Source of the DNA: Streptomyces ochraceiscleroticus
GTDB lineage: Bacteria; Actinomycetota; Actinomycetes; Streptomycetales; Streptomycetaceae
NCBI RefSeq assembly: GCF_000720485.1
Contig: NZ_JOAX01000020.1
Coordinates: 62,001-126,000 of the forward strand
DNA length: 64,000 bases
Direction of reading: 5' to 3'
Shown here: positions 8,962 through 16,818 of the stretch, piece by piece
Position numbering within the stretch: the first letter of the stretch is position 1
Layout of the letters: the number at the start of each line of letters is the position of its first letter
Position numbers and translations under genes: made by a program
The notes under the pieces: generated by a model
Databases searched by the model: none
What the model was told of the DNA's origin: nothing
The model's input: the letters and a program-made list of their open reading frames with translations, nothing else

Positions 8962-9282
8962 ATGACGACAGCGGACGTGTCCAGGATCGATCGCCACGTG
9001 CGACGCGAGGTGGAACGGAGAGGCCTCTTCCTCGTCCCGCTCGCCTCGGAACCCGGCATGCCGGACTACTTCATCTTCGTCTGCACGGACCCGAACCCGA
9101 ACGACTGCGGCTTCACCAGGGTGGGACAGGTGTCCACGACGGGCGGCGCCCACCACGTCGTGTACGCGATGGACGGCCAACGCCGTCAGCCTGCGGTGTC
9201 GCTCTCCCAGATCCGGGGGCACTTCCCGACCTGGGAAGACGGGATCATGACCGTCCTCCACGCGTTCGACCGGTGGCAGTGA
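8962..9282 (+). CDS. Conserved hypothetical protein
   Basis: 106-aa protein of unknown family. It is soluble, with no signal peptide or membrane segment, and contains a CTDPNPNDCGF patch and a compact alpha/beta-looking sequence ending HAFDRWQ. It lies between the NHEJ polymerase and the convergent NHEJ ligase, so a link to end joining is possible only by position. The ATG has a GGGGG tract about 8 bp upstream. No function is proposed. Confidence 0.65.
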   Translation: MTTADVSRIDRHVRREVERRGLFLVPLASEPGMPDYFIFVCTDPNPNDCGFTRVGQVSTTGGAHHVVYAMDGQRRQPAVSLSQIRGHFPTWEDGIMTVLHAFDRWQ

Positions 9283-9297
9283 AGCGCCTGCCGTCCC

Positions 9298-10281
9298 TCA
9301 GTCCAGCCGCGTGAGATCGGGCCGCAGCCGGTGCCAGGTCGGGTGGCGCAGCCGGCCCGCCGCCGTCCAGCCGGAGTAGCCGACCTCGGCCACCAGCCGC
9401 GGCTCCACCCAGCGGGCGCCCGGCACCTCGACCGGCCCGGCGAACGGTGAGGTGTCGCGCGCGAGGATCTCGAAGTACCGCGCCAGCTCCTGCCGTTCGC
9501 GTTCCGAGAGGCCGGAGCCGACCGAGCCGGCGTACCGCAGCACGCCGCCCGCCTCCTCGATCCCCGCGAGCACCGACCCGGGCAGCCCGGCGATCCCGCC
9601 GCGCCCCTCCCACCAGCCGCCGATGACGATGTCGAGGGTGCGCACGTGCTTGGTCTTGCGCCAGTCGGCGGACCGCACGCCCGGGGTGTAGACGGAGCCG
9701 AGCCGCTTGGCGAGCACGCCTTCCAGGCCGTTGCGCAGCGTCGTCTCCCACACCTCGGCGCCCTTCCCCACGACGTGTCCGGGAGCCGACCATTCCGGCG
9801 CCGCGAGCTCCAGGCCCGCCAGCGCCTCCCTGCGCTCCTCGTACGGGGCGTCCAGCAGCGGCCGCCCGTCCAGGTACAGCACGTCGAAGAGGACGAGGTG
9901 GACGGGGTGGTCGGTGAGCAGCCGGGCGGTGCGGCGCGCGTCCGCGACGTTCATCCGGCGCTGGAGCCGCCCGAAGTCGGGCCGGCCGTCCGCGTCGAGC
10001 ACCACGACCTCGCCGTCCAGGACGGCGGACCGGCCGCGCAGCGCGTCGCCGAGGGCCACCAGCTCGGGGTAGGTCCGGGTGGCGTCGTTGCCCGCGCGGG
10101 TGACGAGCCGCACGGACCCGTCCCCCGGCACGTGCGCGAGGCAGCGCACCCCGTCCCACTTCACCTCGTACGCCCAGGCCGGATCGGCGCCGTCTGCGGG
10201 CAGCGGACCCGGCGTGGCGAGCATGGGCCGCAGGGCGGACAGGTCGGGCGGGTCTGCGGGCCGGGGTGCGGGCGGTGCCAT
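9298..10281 (-). CDS. ATP-dependent DNA ligase (LigD ligase-domain type)
   Basis: 327-aa ligase that seals nicks through a lysyl-AMP intermediate. The active-site motif KWDGVR is at residues 41-46 (Lys41). The later nucleotidyltransferase motifs include LDGEVVVLD and the EGVLAKRLGS and WRKTK elements, followed by an OB-fold domain. It has the size of the LigC or isolated LigD ligase domain and lacks polymerase and 3'-phosphoesterase modules. Together with Ku and the polymerase gene it makes a complete, split NHEJ set within 3.5 kb. It is transcribed toward the hypothetical gene. Confidence 0.93.
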   Translation of the reverse strand: MAPPAPRPADPPDLSALRPMLATPGPLPADGADPAWAYEVKWDGVRCLAHVPGDGSVRLVTRAGNDATRTYPELVALGDALRGRSAVLDGEVVVLDADGRPDFGRLQRRMNVADARRTARLLTDHPVHLVLFDVLYLDGRPLLDAPYEERREALAGLELAAPEWSAPGHVVGKGAEVWETTLRNGLEGVLAKRLGSVYTPGVRSADWRKTKHVRTLDIVIGGWWEGRGGIAGLPGSVLAGIEEAGGVLRYAGSVGSGLSERERQELARYFEILARDTSPFAGPVEVPGARWVEPRLVAEVGYSGWTAAGRLRHPTWHRLRPDLTRLD

Positions 10282-10339
10282 GCTCCGATGATCAGCGCTC
10301 GCGCGGGCCCGCGCAGGTTGGGCGGGCCCGCGCGCCGAG

Positions 10340-11671
10340 TCAGCCGCCGGCCGGGCCGCCGAGCTGCTTCTGTGCCTCCTGGAGCGCCTCGTCGAGCAGA
10401 CTCGCGCCCTCCTCCGCCTCCGCGACGGTCAGCGAGAGCGGGGGCGCGATGCGCAGGGCCGCGCCGTTCAGGCCGCCCTTGCCGATGAGCAGGCCGCGTT
10501 CCCGCGCGGCCTCGGTGACGGCAGCGGCCGCCCGCGGCGACGGCTCGTCCGTGCCCGGCTCGACCAGCTCGATGCCGATCATCAGGCCGCGCCCGCGGAC
10601 CTCGCGCACGATGTCCAGCCCCGCGGCCACCGCGCGCAGCCGCTCGATGAGCAGGCCGCCGACGCGCCGGGCGTTGCCCTGGAGGTCGTGTTCGAGGAGG
10701 TAGGTGAGGTTGGCCAGGCCCGCCGCCATCGTGACCGGGCTGCCGCCGAAGGTGGAGATGGAGTTGGCGGAGAGGCAGTTCATCACCTCGGCGCGGGCGA
10801 CCACGCCTCCGATGGACATGCCGTTGCCGATGCCCTTGGCGAAGGTCAGCACGTCGGGCGGGCCGCTCGCGCCGTGCGCCTGCCAGCCCCAGAAGTGCTC
10901 ACCCGTACGGCCCCAGCCGGTCTGCACCTCGTCGCTGATCCAGAGGATGCCGCGCTCGGCCAGTACCTCGCGGAACGCCGCGTACAGGCCGTCGGGCGGT
11001 GCCGTGAAGCCGCCGACGCCCTGGATCGGCTCGGCGATCAGCGCGGCGACGCCGCCCGCCGTCTGCTGGAGCATGTCCTTCAGGTCCGCGACGCACGCCT
11101 CGATGTACTGGGCGTCCGTGAGGTGCGCGTACGGGCCGCGGCTGCGCACCCCGCCGTGCACCCACAGCGTCTGCAGCGGCGAGAGGCTGGTCGGCGACCA
11201 GCTCTGGTTACCGGTGATGCCGACGGCCGAGAAGGACCGGCCGTGGTAGCTGTTGCGCATCGCCAGGATCTGGTTGGAGCGGCGGTACGTGGTCGCCAGC
11301 AGCAGGGCCGCGTCGTTGGCCTCCGTACCGGAGGTGGTGAAGAAGACCCGCGCGTCGGGGATGCCGGAGAGCGCCGCGATCCGCTCCGCCAGGTCCACCA
11401 TCGGGCGGGAGAGGTAGAGGGTCGAGGTGTGGATGATGCGGCCGGCCTGCTCGGCGACGGCCTTGGTGACCTCGGGCAGCGCGTGCGCGGTCATCGTGGT
11501 GAGGATGCCGCCGAAGAAGTCGAGGTAGCGGTTGCCCTCGGAGTCCCAGACGTGCCGGCCCTCGCCGTGCGTCAGCTCGATGGGACGGTCGTAGAGCAGG
11601 GTCAGCCACTCGGGGAGGACGGAGCGGTGCCGGGCGTGCAGATGGGCGGCGTCGTCGGCGTAGTGGGTCAC
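10340..11671 (-). CDS. Class III PLP-dependent aminotransferase (likely beta-alanine/omega-amino acid)
   Basis: 443-aa fold-type I aminotransferase. The GTG start (VTHYADD) overlaps the stop of the upstream nitrilase gene by GTGA, showing translational coupling; an upstream in-frame ATG would lie deep inside that gene. Visible are the TSGTEAND cofactor loop, ISDEVQTGWGRTG with the PLP-binding Asp247, and TFAKGIGNG with the Schiff-base Lys279. Coupled to a beta-ureidopropionase, the likely reaction is transamination of beta-alanine or 3-aminoisobutyrate to the semialdehyde, the last step of reductive pyrimidine breakdown. Other omega-amino acids are possible substrates. Confidence 0.88.
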   Translation of the reverse strand: MTHYADDAAHLHARHRSVLPEWLTLLYDRPIELTHGEGRHVWDSEGNRYLDFFGGILTTMTAHALPEVTKAVAEQAGRIIHTSTLYLSRPMVDLAERIAALSGIPDARVFFTTSGTEANDAALLLATTYRRSNQILAMRNSYHGRSFSAVGITGNQSWSPTSLSPLQTLWVHGGVRSRGPYAHLTDAQYIEACVADLKDMLQQTAGGVAALIAEPIQGVGGFTAPPDGLYAAFREVLAERGILWISDEVQTGWGRTGEHFWGWQAHGASGPPDVLTFAKGIGNGMSIGGVVARAEVMNCLSANSISTFGGSPVTMAAGLANLTYLLEHDLQGNARRVGGLLIERLRAVAAGLDIVREVRGRGLMIGIELVEPGTDEPSPRAAAAVTEAARERGLLIGKGGLNGAALRIAPPLSLTVAEAEEGASLLDEALQEAQKQLGGPAGG

Positions 11672-12510
11672 GGCTGCACCAGCCCCTCGTACGCGTCGGG
11701 ACGGCGGTCCCGGTAGAACGCCCACTGCTGCCGGACCTCGTCGATCAGCGCGAAGTCCAGGTCACGGACGACCAGTTCCTCCTTGCTGTCGCTGGCCACG
11801 TCGCCGACGAACTGGCCGCGCGGGTCGACGAAGTAGCTGGTGCCGTAGAAGTCGTTGTCGCCGTACTCCTCGACGCCGACGCGGTTGATCGCCGCGACGA
11901 AGTACTCATTGGCGACGGCCGCCGCGGGCTGCTCCAGTTGCCAGAGGTGGGCGGAGAGGCCGCGGGAGGTGGCCGAGGGGTTGAAGACGAGCTGGGCGCC
12001 GTTCAGGCCGAGCTGCCGCCAGCCCTCGGGGAAGTGCCGGTCGTAGCAGATGTAGACGCCGACCTTGCCGACCGCGGTGTCGAACACCGGCCAGCCCTTG
12101 TTGCCCGGTTTGAAGTAGTACTTCTCCCAGAAGCCCTTGACCTGCGGGATGTGGTGCTTGCGGTACGTGCCGAGGACCGTGCCGTCGGCGTCGATGACGG
12201 CCGCGGTGTTGTAGTAGAAACCGGACTGCTCGACCTCGAAGACCGGGACGACGATGACCATGCCGGTCTCGCGGGCCAGGTCCTGCATCCGGCGGACGGT
12301 CGGGCCGTCGGGCACCGGCTCGGCCCAGCGGTAGTGCTCCGGCTCCTGGACCTGGCAGAAGTACGGGGCGTTGAAGACTTCCTGGAAGCCGATCACCTTC
12401 GCGCCCTGGGCGGCCGCCGCGCGGGCGTGCTCCTCATGCTTGGCGATCATCGACTCGGTATCACCGGTCCAGGTCGCCTGCACCAGTGCGGCACGTACAA
12501 CATCGGCCAT
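11668..12510 (-). CDS. Beta-ureidopropionase (nitrilase superfamily)
   Basis: 280-aa carbon-nitrogen hydrolase expected to convert N-carbamoyl-beta-alanine to beta-alanine, CO2 and ammonia. The catalytic triad is clear: Glu44 (GFQEVF), Lys118 (TYRKHHIP) and Cys155 (YICYDRHFPE). The ATG (MADVVRAALVQ) is chosen because AAAGGAG stands 6 bp upstream and gives the usual family length; an ATG ten codons earlier is less likely. It is coupled to the downstream aminotransferase. The dihydropyrimidinase that often sits with this pair in Streptomyces is not next to it. Confidence 0.88.
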   Translation of the reverse strand: MADVVRAALVQATWTGDTESMIAKHEEHARAAAAQGAKVIGFQEVFNAPYFCQVQEPEHYRWAEPVPDGPTVRRMQDLARETGMVIVVPVFEVEQSGFYYNTAAVIDADGTVLGTYRKHHIPQVKGFWEKYYFKPGNKGWPVFDTAVGKVGVYICYDRHFPEGWRQLGLNGAQLVFNPSATSRGLSAHLWQLEQPAAAVANEYFVAAINRVGVEEYGDNDFYGTSYFVDPRGQFVGDVASDSKEELVVRDLDFALIDEVRQQWAFYRDRRPDAYEGLVQP

Positions 12511-12685
12511 GAGCTGCTCCTTTGCCAGGGCGTCAGACACCGGTCCATGTGTGCTCTACGCGTGTGGAGGTGACCGTAGGCCGCGATGTGCACCCTGGCA
12601 AGACCATCTCTGCCGCGCCGCGCGGCCGATTCCGCACCCTGCGGGAACTGCTGTACGAGCCGCTGTGAGGGGTGGTGCGGACGGG

Positions 12686-14083
12686 TCAGCCGGCGCCGGT
12701 GAGGCGGTCGGGGACGCCGGCCGTCCGCAGCGCGTGGACGAGGTCGCGGTGGCAGTGCGGCGCCACTCCTGCCGCCGCCTCCAGCAGCAGCGGCAGCAGA
12801 ACCTCGGGCGCGTCCGTGGCCCGCGCGAGGCCCGCCGCCTCCTGCGCGGTGCGCACGCGGACCAGCGCGGCCAGCAGCTCCCGCGCCTCACCCGTACGGC
12901 CCGCGTCCCGCAGCGCCAGCGCGGCGCTCGCCACCTCGGCGACCGGGCGGGCCACGCCCTGGCGCAGCAGGCTCGCGCAGTCCTGGTCACGGCCCGCGGC
13001 GGCCAGTGCCTCCGCCGCCGCGGCGAGGCGGTCCGACGGCAGGCAGGCCACCTCCCACAGGAGGGTGGGCACGTCGGCGGCGAGTCCGTACCGCTCCAAC
13101 TGCTCGGCTGTATACGGAAGTTCGGCGGCGGGGCGGTCGGCGGCCGTGCACAGGAGGGCGTGCGCCTCGCCGCCGCTCCCTGCCGCCCGCAGCTCCGCGA
13201 GGCGGGCCGCGGCGGCGGTGACGGCCTGCCGGGTCTCGGGGGTGAGCGGCTGCGGTTCGGCTCCGGGGGCGCCCGTTCCGCTGTCGCGCTCCTTGGCGTG
13301 CTTCGGTGCGCGGTCTTCCTCGTAGACACCGGCGAATCGGGCGCCTCGGGGGGCCGCGGGCGACGGGGCGGCCTCGGTCGGCGGGGTGGCCACGGCCGGA
13401 GGGGCGGCCTCCGCGCCGTCGCCGGAGACCTCCAGGCCCGCGAAACGGGCGCCGCGCGGACGCTTGGGGACGGCGGGCGCCTCGGCGGCCGGGGGCTCGG
13501 CCGGCTCGGGGGCGGCCGCCGGCTCGGTCGGCCCGGAAGCCGTCGGGAGCTCGGCCGGGGCCGTCGGGAGCTCGGCCGTCTCCCCCGCCGCCTCGATCCG
13601 CCGCTCCAGTTCGGCCACGCGGGCCCGTGCGCGCGCCGCGTCGTCGCGTACCCAGGCGAGCTCACCGGCCAGTCCGGCCACATTGGTGGCGGGGTCCGCA
13701 TGCTGGAGTGCCGCGTGCAGGTCGCGTTCGCGGCGGGCGGTGTGGCGGAGCTCGCCGAGCATCGCGCCGAGCCGGTCGCGGAGCACCTCCGGGCCGCCGG
13801 TCAGCGCGTCGTACGCGGCGGCCGCCGCACCGTGGAGCTGCCGGGCGCGCGGCTCGGCCTCCGCCGCCGCCCGCGCGCCGCGCCGCCCGGCCAGATCCTG
13901 GAGCAGCGAGGCGACCACGTCCCACGGCGGCACCTCGCGCCCCTCCAGACAGGCCCGCAGCCCGTCCGGATCGCGCCGCACGAAGACGCCGTACCAGCCC
14001 TCGGTCTCGTCGAGCGCCCCGGTCAGGCCGTCCAGGAAGTACGCGAACTCGCCCACCGCATCGCGCAGCCGTGTCTCCGTCAT
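12686..14083 (-). CDS. Ala/Pro-rich hypothetical protein with two RGARFAG motifs
   Basis: 465-aa protein of unknown function. The N-terminal 150 residues look helical (AVGEFAYFLDGLTGALDETE, then a heptad-rich region ending ARVAELERRIE, a probable coiled coil). A Pro/Ala/Glu-rich linker of about 110 residues carries two copies of a short motif, PRGARFAG, some 45 residues apart. The C-terminal 200 residues are alanine-rich helical repeats (LLRQGVARPVAEVASAALAL, LLAALVRVRTAQEAAGLARA) resembling a tetratricopeptide-like solenoid. No enzyme motif or membrane segment is seen. AAAGGGG precedes the chosen ATG. A scaffold or regulatory role is only a guess. Confidence 0.75.
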   Translation of the reverse strand: MTETRLRDAVGEFAYFLDGLTGALDETEGWYGVFVRRDPDGLRACLEGREVPPWDVVASLLQDLAGRRGARAAAEAEPRARQLHGAAAAAYDALTGGPEVLRDRLGAMLGELRHTARRERDLHAALQHADPATNVAGLAGELAWVRDDAARARARVAELERRIEAAGETAELPTAPAELPTASGPTEPAAAPEPAEPPAAEAPAVPKRPRGARFAGLEVSGDGAEAAPPAVATPPTEAAPSPAAPRGARFAGVYEEDRAPKHAKERDSGTGAPGAEPQPLTPETRQAVTAAAARLAELRAAGSGGEAHALLCTAADRPAAELPYTAEQLERYGLAADVPTLLWEVACLPSDRLAAAAEALAAAGRDQDCASLLRQGVARPVAEVASAALALRDAGRTGEARELLAALVRVRTAQEAAGLARATDAPEVLLPLLLEAAAGVAPHCHRDLVHALRTAGVPDRLTGAG

Positions 14084-14196
14084 GCCGCCCCTTTCCGCTC
14101 CCGATTGCACACCAGTCGTGTTTCGGCCGCTGTTACGGCGCGGCTACGAGGAGTTTTCCTCCTGCGCACCACGCCACCCCGCCGACTCATGGGTCG

Positions 14197-14222
14197 ACAG
14201 GCAAACTTGCAAGTTTGGCTGT
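14197..14222. promoter_or_regulatory. Putative MarR operator palindrome
   Basis: A perfect 16-bp palindrome, CAAACTTGCAAGTTTG (14202-14217), flanked by matching ACAG and CTGT arms, lies 25 bp upstream of the MarR start codon. Its AT content stands out from the surroundings. Size and position are typical of an autoregulatory MarR site, which would also control the following hydrolase gene. Confidence 0.65.
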
Positions 14223-14242
14223 CGTTTTTCTACGCTGCCGCC

Positions 14243-14680
14243 ATGCCGACCAAGGGGACAGCGCACGAGCAGCTCGTCACGGACCTCAGCGCGGCCGTCG
14301 GACTGCTGATGCGCCGGCTGCGCGCCGAGTCGCCGAGCGGGCAGCTCACGCCCACGCAGCGCGCGGTCTGTGCCCGGCTGGACAGCGACGGGCCGGCCAC
14401 GACCGCGGCGCTGGCCCGGGCCGAGCTGGTGCGCCCGCAGTCGATGCGGGTGACGCTGGCCGCCCTGGAGGAGCGGGGCGTCATCGCGCGGAGCCCGCAC
14501 CCCACCGACGGCCGGCAGGCCGTCCTCGCGCTCACCGAGGAGGGCCGGCGGGTACTGGCAGATGTCCGGCGGGCCAAGCAGAACTGGCTCACCGCGGCCA
14601 TCGCCGAGCACACCACCCCCGAGGAACGGCGCGTACTGGCCGAGGCCGCCGCGCTGCTGAAACGACTGACGGAGAACTGA
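14243..14680 (+). CDS. MarR-family transcriptional regulator
   Basis: 145-aa winged-helix regulator. The region LTPTQRAVCARLDSDGPATT leads into a recognition helix (ALARAELVRPQSMRVTLAAL) and the wing SPHPTDGRQAVLALTEEG, the classic MarR beta-hairpin with the D-x-R signature. The ATG lies just downstream of a perfect palindrome and has no strong ribosome site, so a short or absent leader is possible. The gene ends 3 bp before the isochorismatase-like gene, making a two-gene operon probably repressed by its own product. Confidence 0.88.
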   Translation: MPTKGTAHEQLVTDLSAAVGLLMRRLRAESPSGQLTPTQRAVCARLDSDGPATTAALARAELVRPQSMRVTLAALEERGVIARSPHPTDGRQAVLALTEEGRRVLADVRRAKQNWLTAAIAEHTTPEERRVLAEAAALLKRLTEN

Positions 14681-14683
14681 ACG

Positions 14684-15235
14684 ATGACCGCCACCACGCT
14701 CGACCCGAAGACCGCGCTGGTCCTGATCGACCTGCAGAAGGGCATCGTCGCGCTGCCCACCGCCCACCCCGCCGCCGAGGTCGTCGAGCGGAGCGCGCGG
14801 CTGGCCGCCGCGTTCCGCGAGCGCGGCCTGCCGGTCGTGCTGGTGAACGTCACCGGGGGCGCGCCCGGCCGCACGGAGGGCCCGGCCCGCGGCGGCAACC
14901 CGCCCGCCGACTGGGCCGAGCTGGTCCCCGAGCTGGACCAGCAGCCGTCCGACCTCCTGGTCACCAAGAAGACCTGGGGTGCCTTCCACGGCACGCCGCT
15001 GGACATGGAGCTGCGCCGCCTCGGCGTCACGCAGATCGTGCTCGCCGGCATCGCGACCAGCATCGGCGTGGAGTCCACGGCGCGCAGCGCGTACGAGCAC
15101 GGCTACCACGTGACGGTCGCGACGGACGCCGTGACGGACATGGACGCCGACGCGCACCGCAACAGCGTGGAGAAGATCTTCCCGCGGCTGGGCGAGACCG
15201 ACACCACCGACGCGCTCGTCAAGCTGCTGGGCTGA
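14684..15235 (+). CDS. Isochorismatase-like hydrolase lacking the usual Cys nucleophile
   Basis: 183-aa protein of the isochorismatase/cysteine hydrolase superfamily. The Asp (LIDLQKG, Asp16) and Lys (VTKKTWGAF, Lys95/96) of the D-K-C triad are present. In the third motif, where hydrolases usually read ICVESTAR, this protein reads IGVESTAR, so Gly128 replaces the catalytic Cys. True isochorismatases such as PhzD and EntB also carry Gly there and use Asp chemistry, so the protein may be a vinyl-ether hydrolase rather than an amidase, or inactive. It is co-transcribed with the MarR gene. No isochorismate or siderophore genes are nearby. Confidence 0.88.
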   Translation: MTATTLDPKTALVLIDLQKGIVALPTAHPAAEVVERSARLAAAFRERGLPVVLVNVTGGAPGRTEGPARGGNPPADWAELVPELDQQPSDLLVTKKTWGAFHGTPLDMELRRLGVTQIVLAGIATSIGVESTARSAYEHGYHVTVATDAVTDMDADAHRNSVEKIFPRLGETDTTDALVKLLG

Positions 15236-15254
15236 GCCACTACGGGGCTGACCC

Positions 15255-15271
15255 CCGGCCTCCCGGGCCGG
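15255..15271. terminator. GC hairpin between convergent genes
   Basis: CCGGCC and GGCCGG arms with a 5-nt loop lie between the 3' ends of the isochorismatase-like gene and the convergent amidase gene. There is no T-tract. It is a probable bidirectional termination or stabilising hairpin. Confidence 0.45.
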
Positions 15272-15283
15272 CCCCCGGAGAGC

Positions 15284-16690
15284 TCACGCCCCGGCCCGCA
15301 GCCGCGGCCACTTCTCGTACCACCGCAGGTCGTCCTCCAACTGGGAGGCGAGCGAGACCAGCCGTGGTTCGCCGCCCTCGGGACCCAACAACTGGGCGCC
15401 GAGCGGCAGTCCGCCCGAGCTGAAGCCCGCGGGCACGCTGACGCCCGGCCAGCCGAGCACGTTCCACGGCCAGGCGTACGGGCAGGCCGCGATCATCGCC
15501 CGGTCGGTGCGCCAGCCGTTCATCGCGGCGAGCGTGCCGATCCGCGGCGGCGGCGTGGCCGTCGTCGGGGTCAGCACGACGTCGTACCGGCCGAACACCG
15601 CGCCCACCCGCTTCTGCTGCCGCGCCTCGACGGCCCGCGCGAGCTTCAGCGCGCGCCCGCCCAGCAGCCGGCCCAGCCGCGCGGCCTCCCGGGTCCTGCG
15701 GTCCAGCAGGGTGCGGTCCGGCACCCGTTCGGTCCACTCCCGTACGCCCGTGGTCGCGCGCGGCACGAAGGACAGGCCGATCAGCCCGTAGTCCGGCTCG
15801 GCCTCCTCGACGACGTGGCCGAGGCGGGCGAGAGTGCGGGCGATGTCCGTGACGGCGGCGCGCACTTCGGGGTGGAGCGGGCGCGGCGTACCGGTCCAGG
15901 CGGCCTTCCAGGACAGCGCGATGCGCAGCCGTCCCGGGTCCCGGCCGACCGCGTCGCGGACCGCGACCGGCGCCGGGCGGTGCAGGTCGTGCCGGTGACT
16001 GCCGCTGGAGACCTCCAGGAGCAGCGCCGCGTCCTCGACCGTGCGCGCCAGCGGCCCTATGCCGGTGATGCCCTGGAACGCCTCCGGTTCCGGCCAGGTG
16101 GAGATCCGGCCGCGCTGCGGCTTGATGCCCACCAGATGGGTCCAGGCCGCGGGGATACGGACCGAGCCCGCGCCGTCCGTGCCCAGCGCGGCCGGCACCA
16201 GTCCGGCGGCGACCGCGGCGGCCGAGCCGCCGGAGGAGCCGCCCGGGGTGTGCGCCGGGCTCCACGGGTTGCGGGTGTCACCGAAGGCCGGGCCCTCGGT
16301 GAAGGGCCACTGGCCCAGCTCGCAGGCGTTGGTCTTGCCGACGACGATCGCACCGGCCGCGCGCAGCCGCCGTACCACTTCGGAGTCCTCGGGCTTGGGC
16401 GGGAACGTGCCCGCGCAGCCGAACGCGGTGGGCTCACCCGCCACGTCGGTGTCGTCCTTGACCGCGACCGGCACGCCGAGCAGCGGCAGCCGCTCCCCCG
16501 CCGCGAGCCTGCGGTCGGCGGCCTCGGCCTCGGCGAGCGCCGCCTCTGTACGCACCAGCCGGAACGCGTTGACGGTGCCCCTGGTCGCCTCGATGCGCTC
16601 CAGCGACCGCCCGACCAGTTCGGCCGATGTGGTGTCGCCGTCGCGCAACGCTCTGGCCTGTTCGGCCAGTCCCTCGAACCTGTCCCCCAC
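15284..16690 (-). CDS. Amidase signature family protein
   Basis: 468-aa amidase of the Ser-cisSer-Lys class. Lys78 (VAVKDDTD), the cis-Ser in the GGSSGGSAAAVAAG motif (about 150-163) and nucleophile Ser176 (TDGAGSVRIPA) are all intact. The substrate is not predictable; family members hydrolyse small amides or act in Glu-tRNA amidation, but this one has no GatB or GatC neighbour and has a generic amidase layout. The GTG start (VGDRFEGLA) is favoured; an in-frame ATG 20 codons upstream adds a non-conserved Arg-rich segment. It is transcribed alone. Confidence 0.85.
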   Translation of the reverse strand: MGDRFEGLAEQARALRDGDTTSAELVGRSLERIEATRGTVNAFRLVRTEAALAEAEAADRRLAAGERLPLLGVPVAVKDDTDVAGEPTAFGCAGTFPPKPEDSEVVRRLRAAGAIVVGKTNACELGQWPFTEGPAFGDTRNPWSPAHTPGGSSGGSAAAVAAGLVPAALGTDGAGSVRIPAAWTHLVGIKPQRGRISTWPEPEAFQGITGIGPLARTVEDAALLLEVSSGSHRHDLHRPAPVAVRDAVGRDPGRLRIALSWKAAWTGTPRPLHPEVRAAVTDIARTLARLGHVVEEAEPDYGLIGLSFVPRATTGVREWTERVPDRTLLDRRTREAARLGRLLGGRALKLARAVEARQQKRVGAVFGRYDVVLTPTTATPPPRIGTLAAMNGWRTDRAMIAACPYAWPWNVLGWPGVSVPAGFSSGGLPLGAQLLGPEGGEPRLVSLASQLEDDLRWYEKWPRLRAGA

Positions 16691-16818
16691 TGCCTCACGC
16701 CGCCTCTCGCACTGACGTTCCGTTCCGACGGAGAAGCGCAGCGTAACCATGCGTGGGAGTCGGCATCAACCGTCTCCGGCTCCCTGTGGGACGCCGGAGA
16801 CAGTTGTTCCGTATACGG

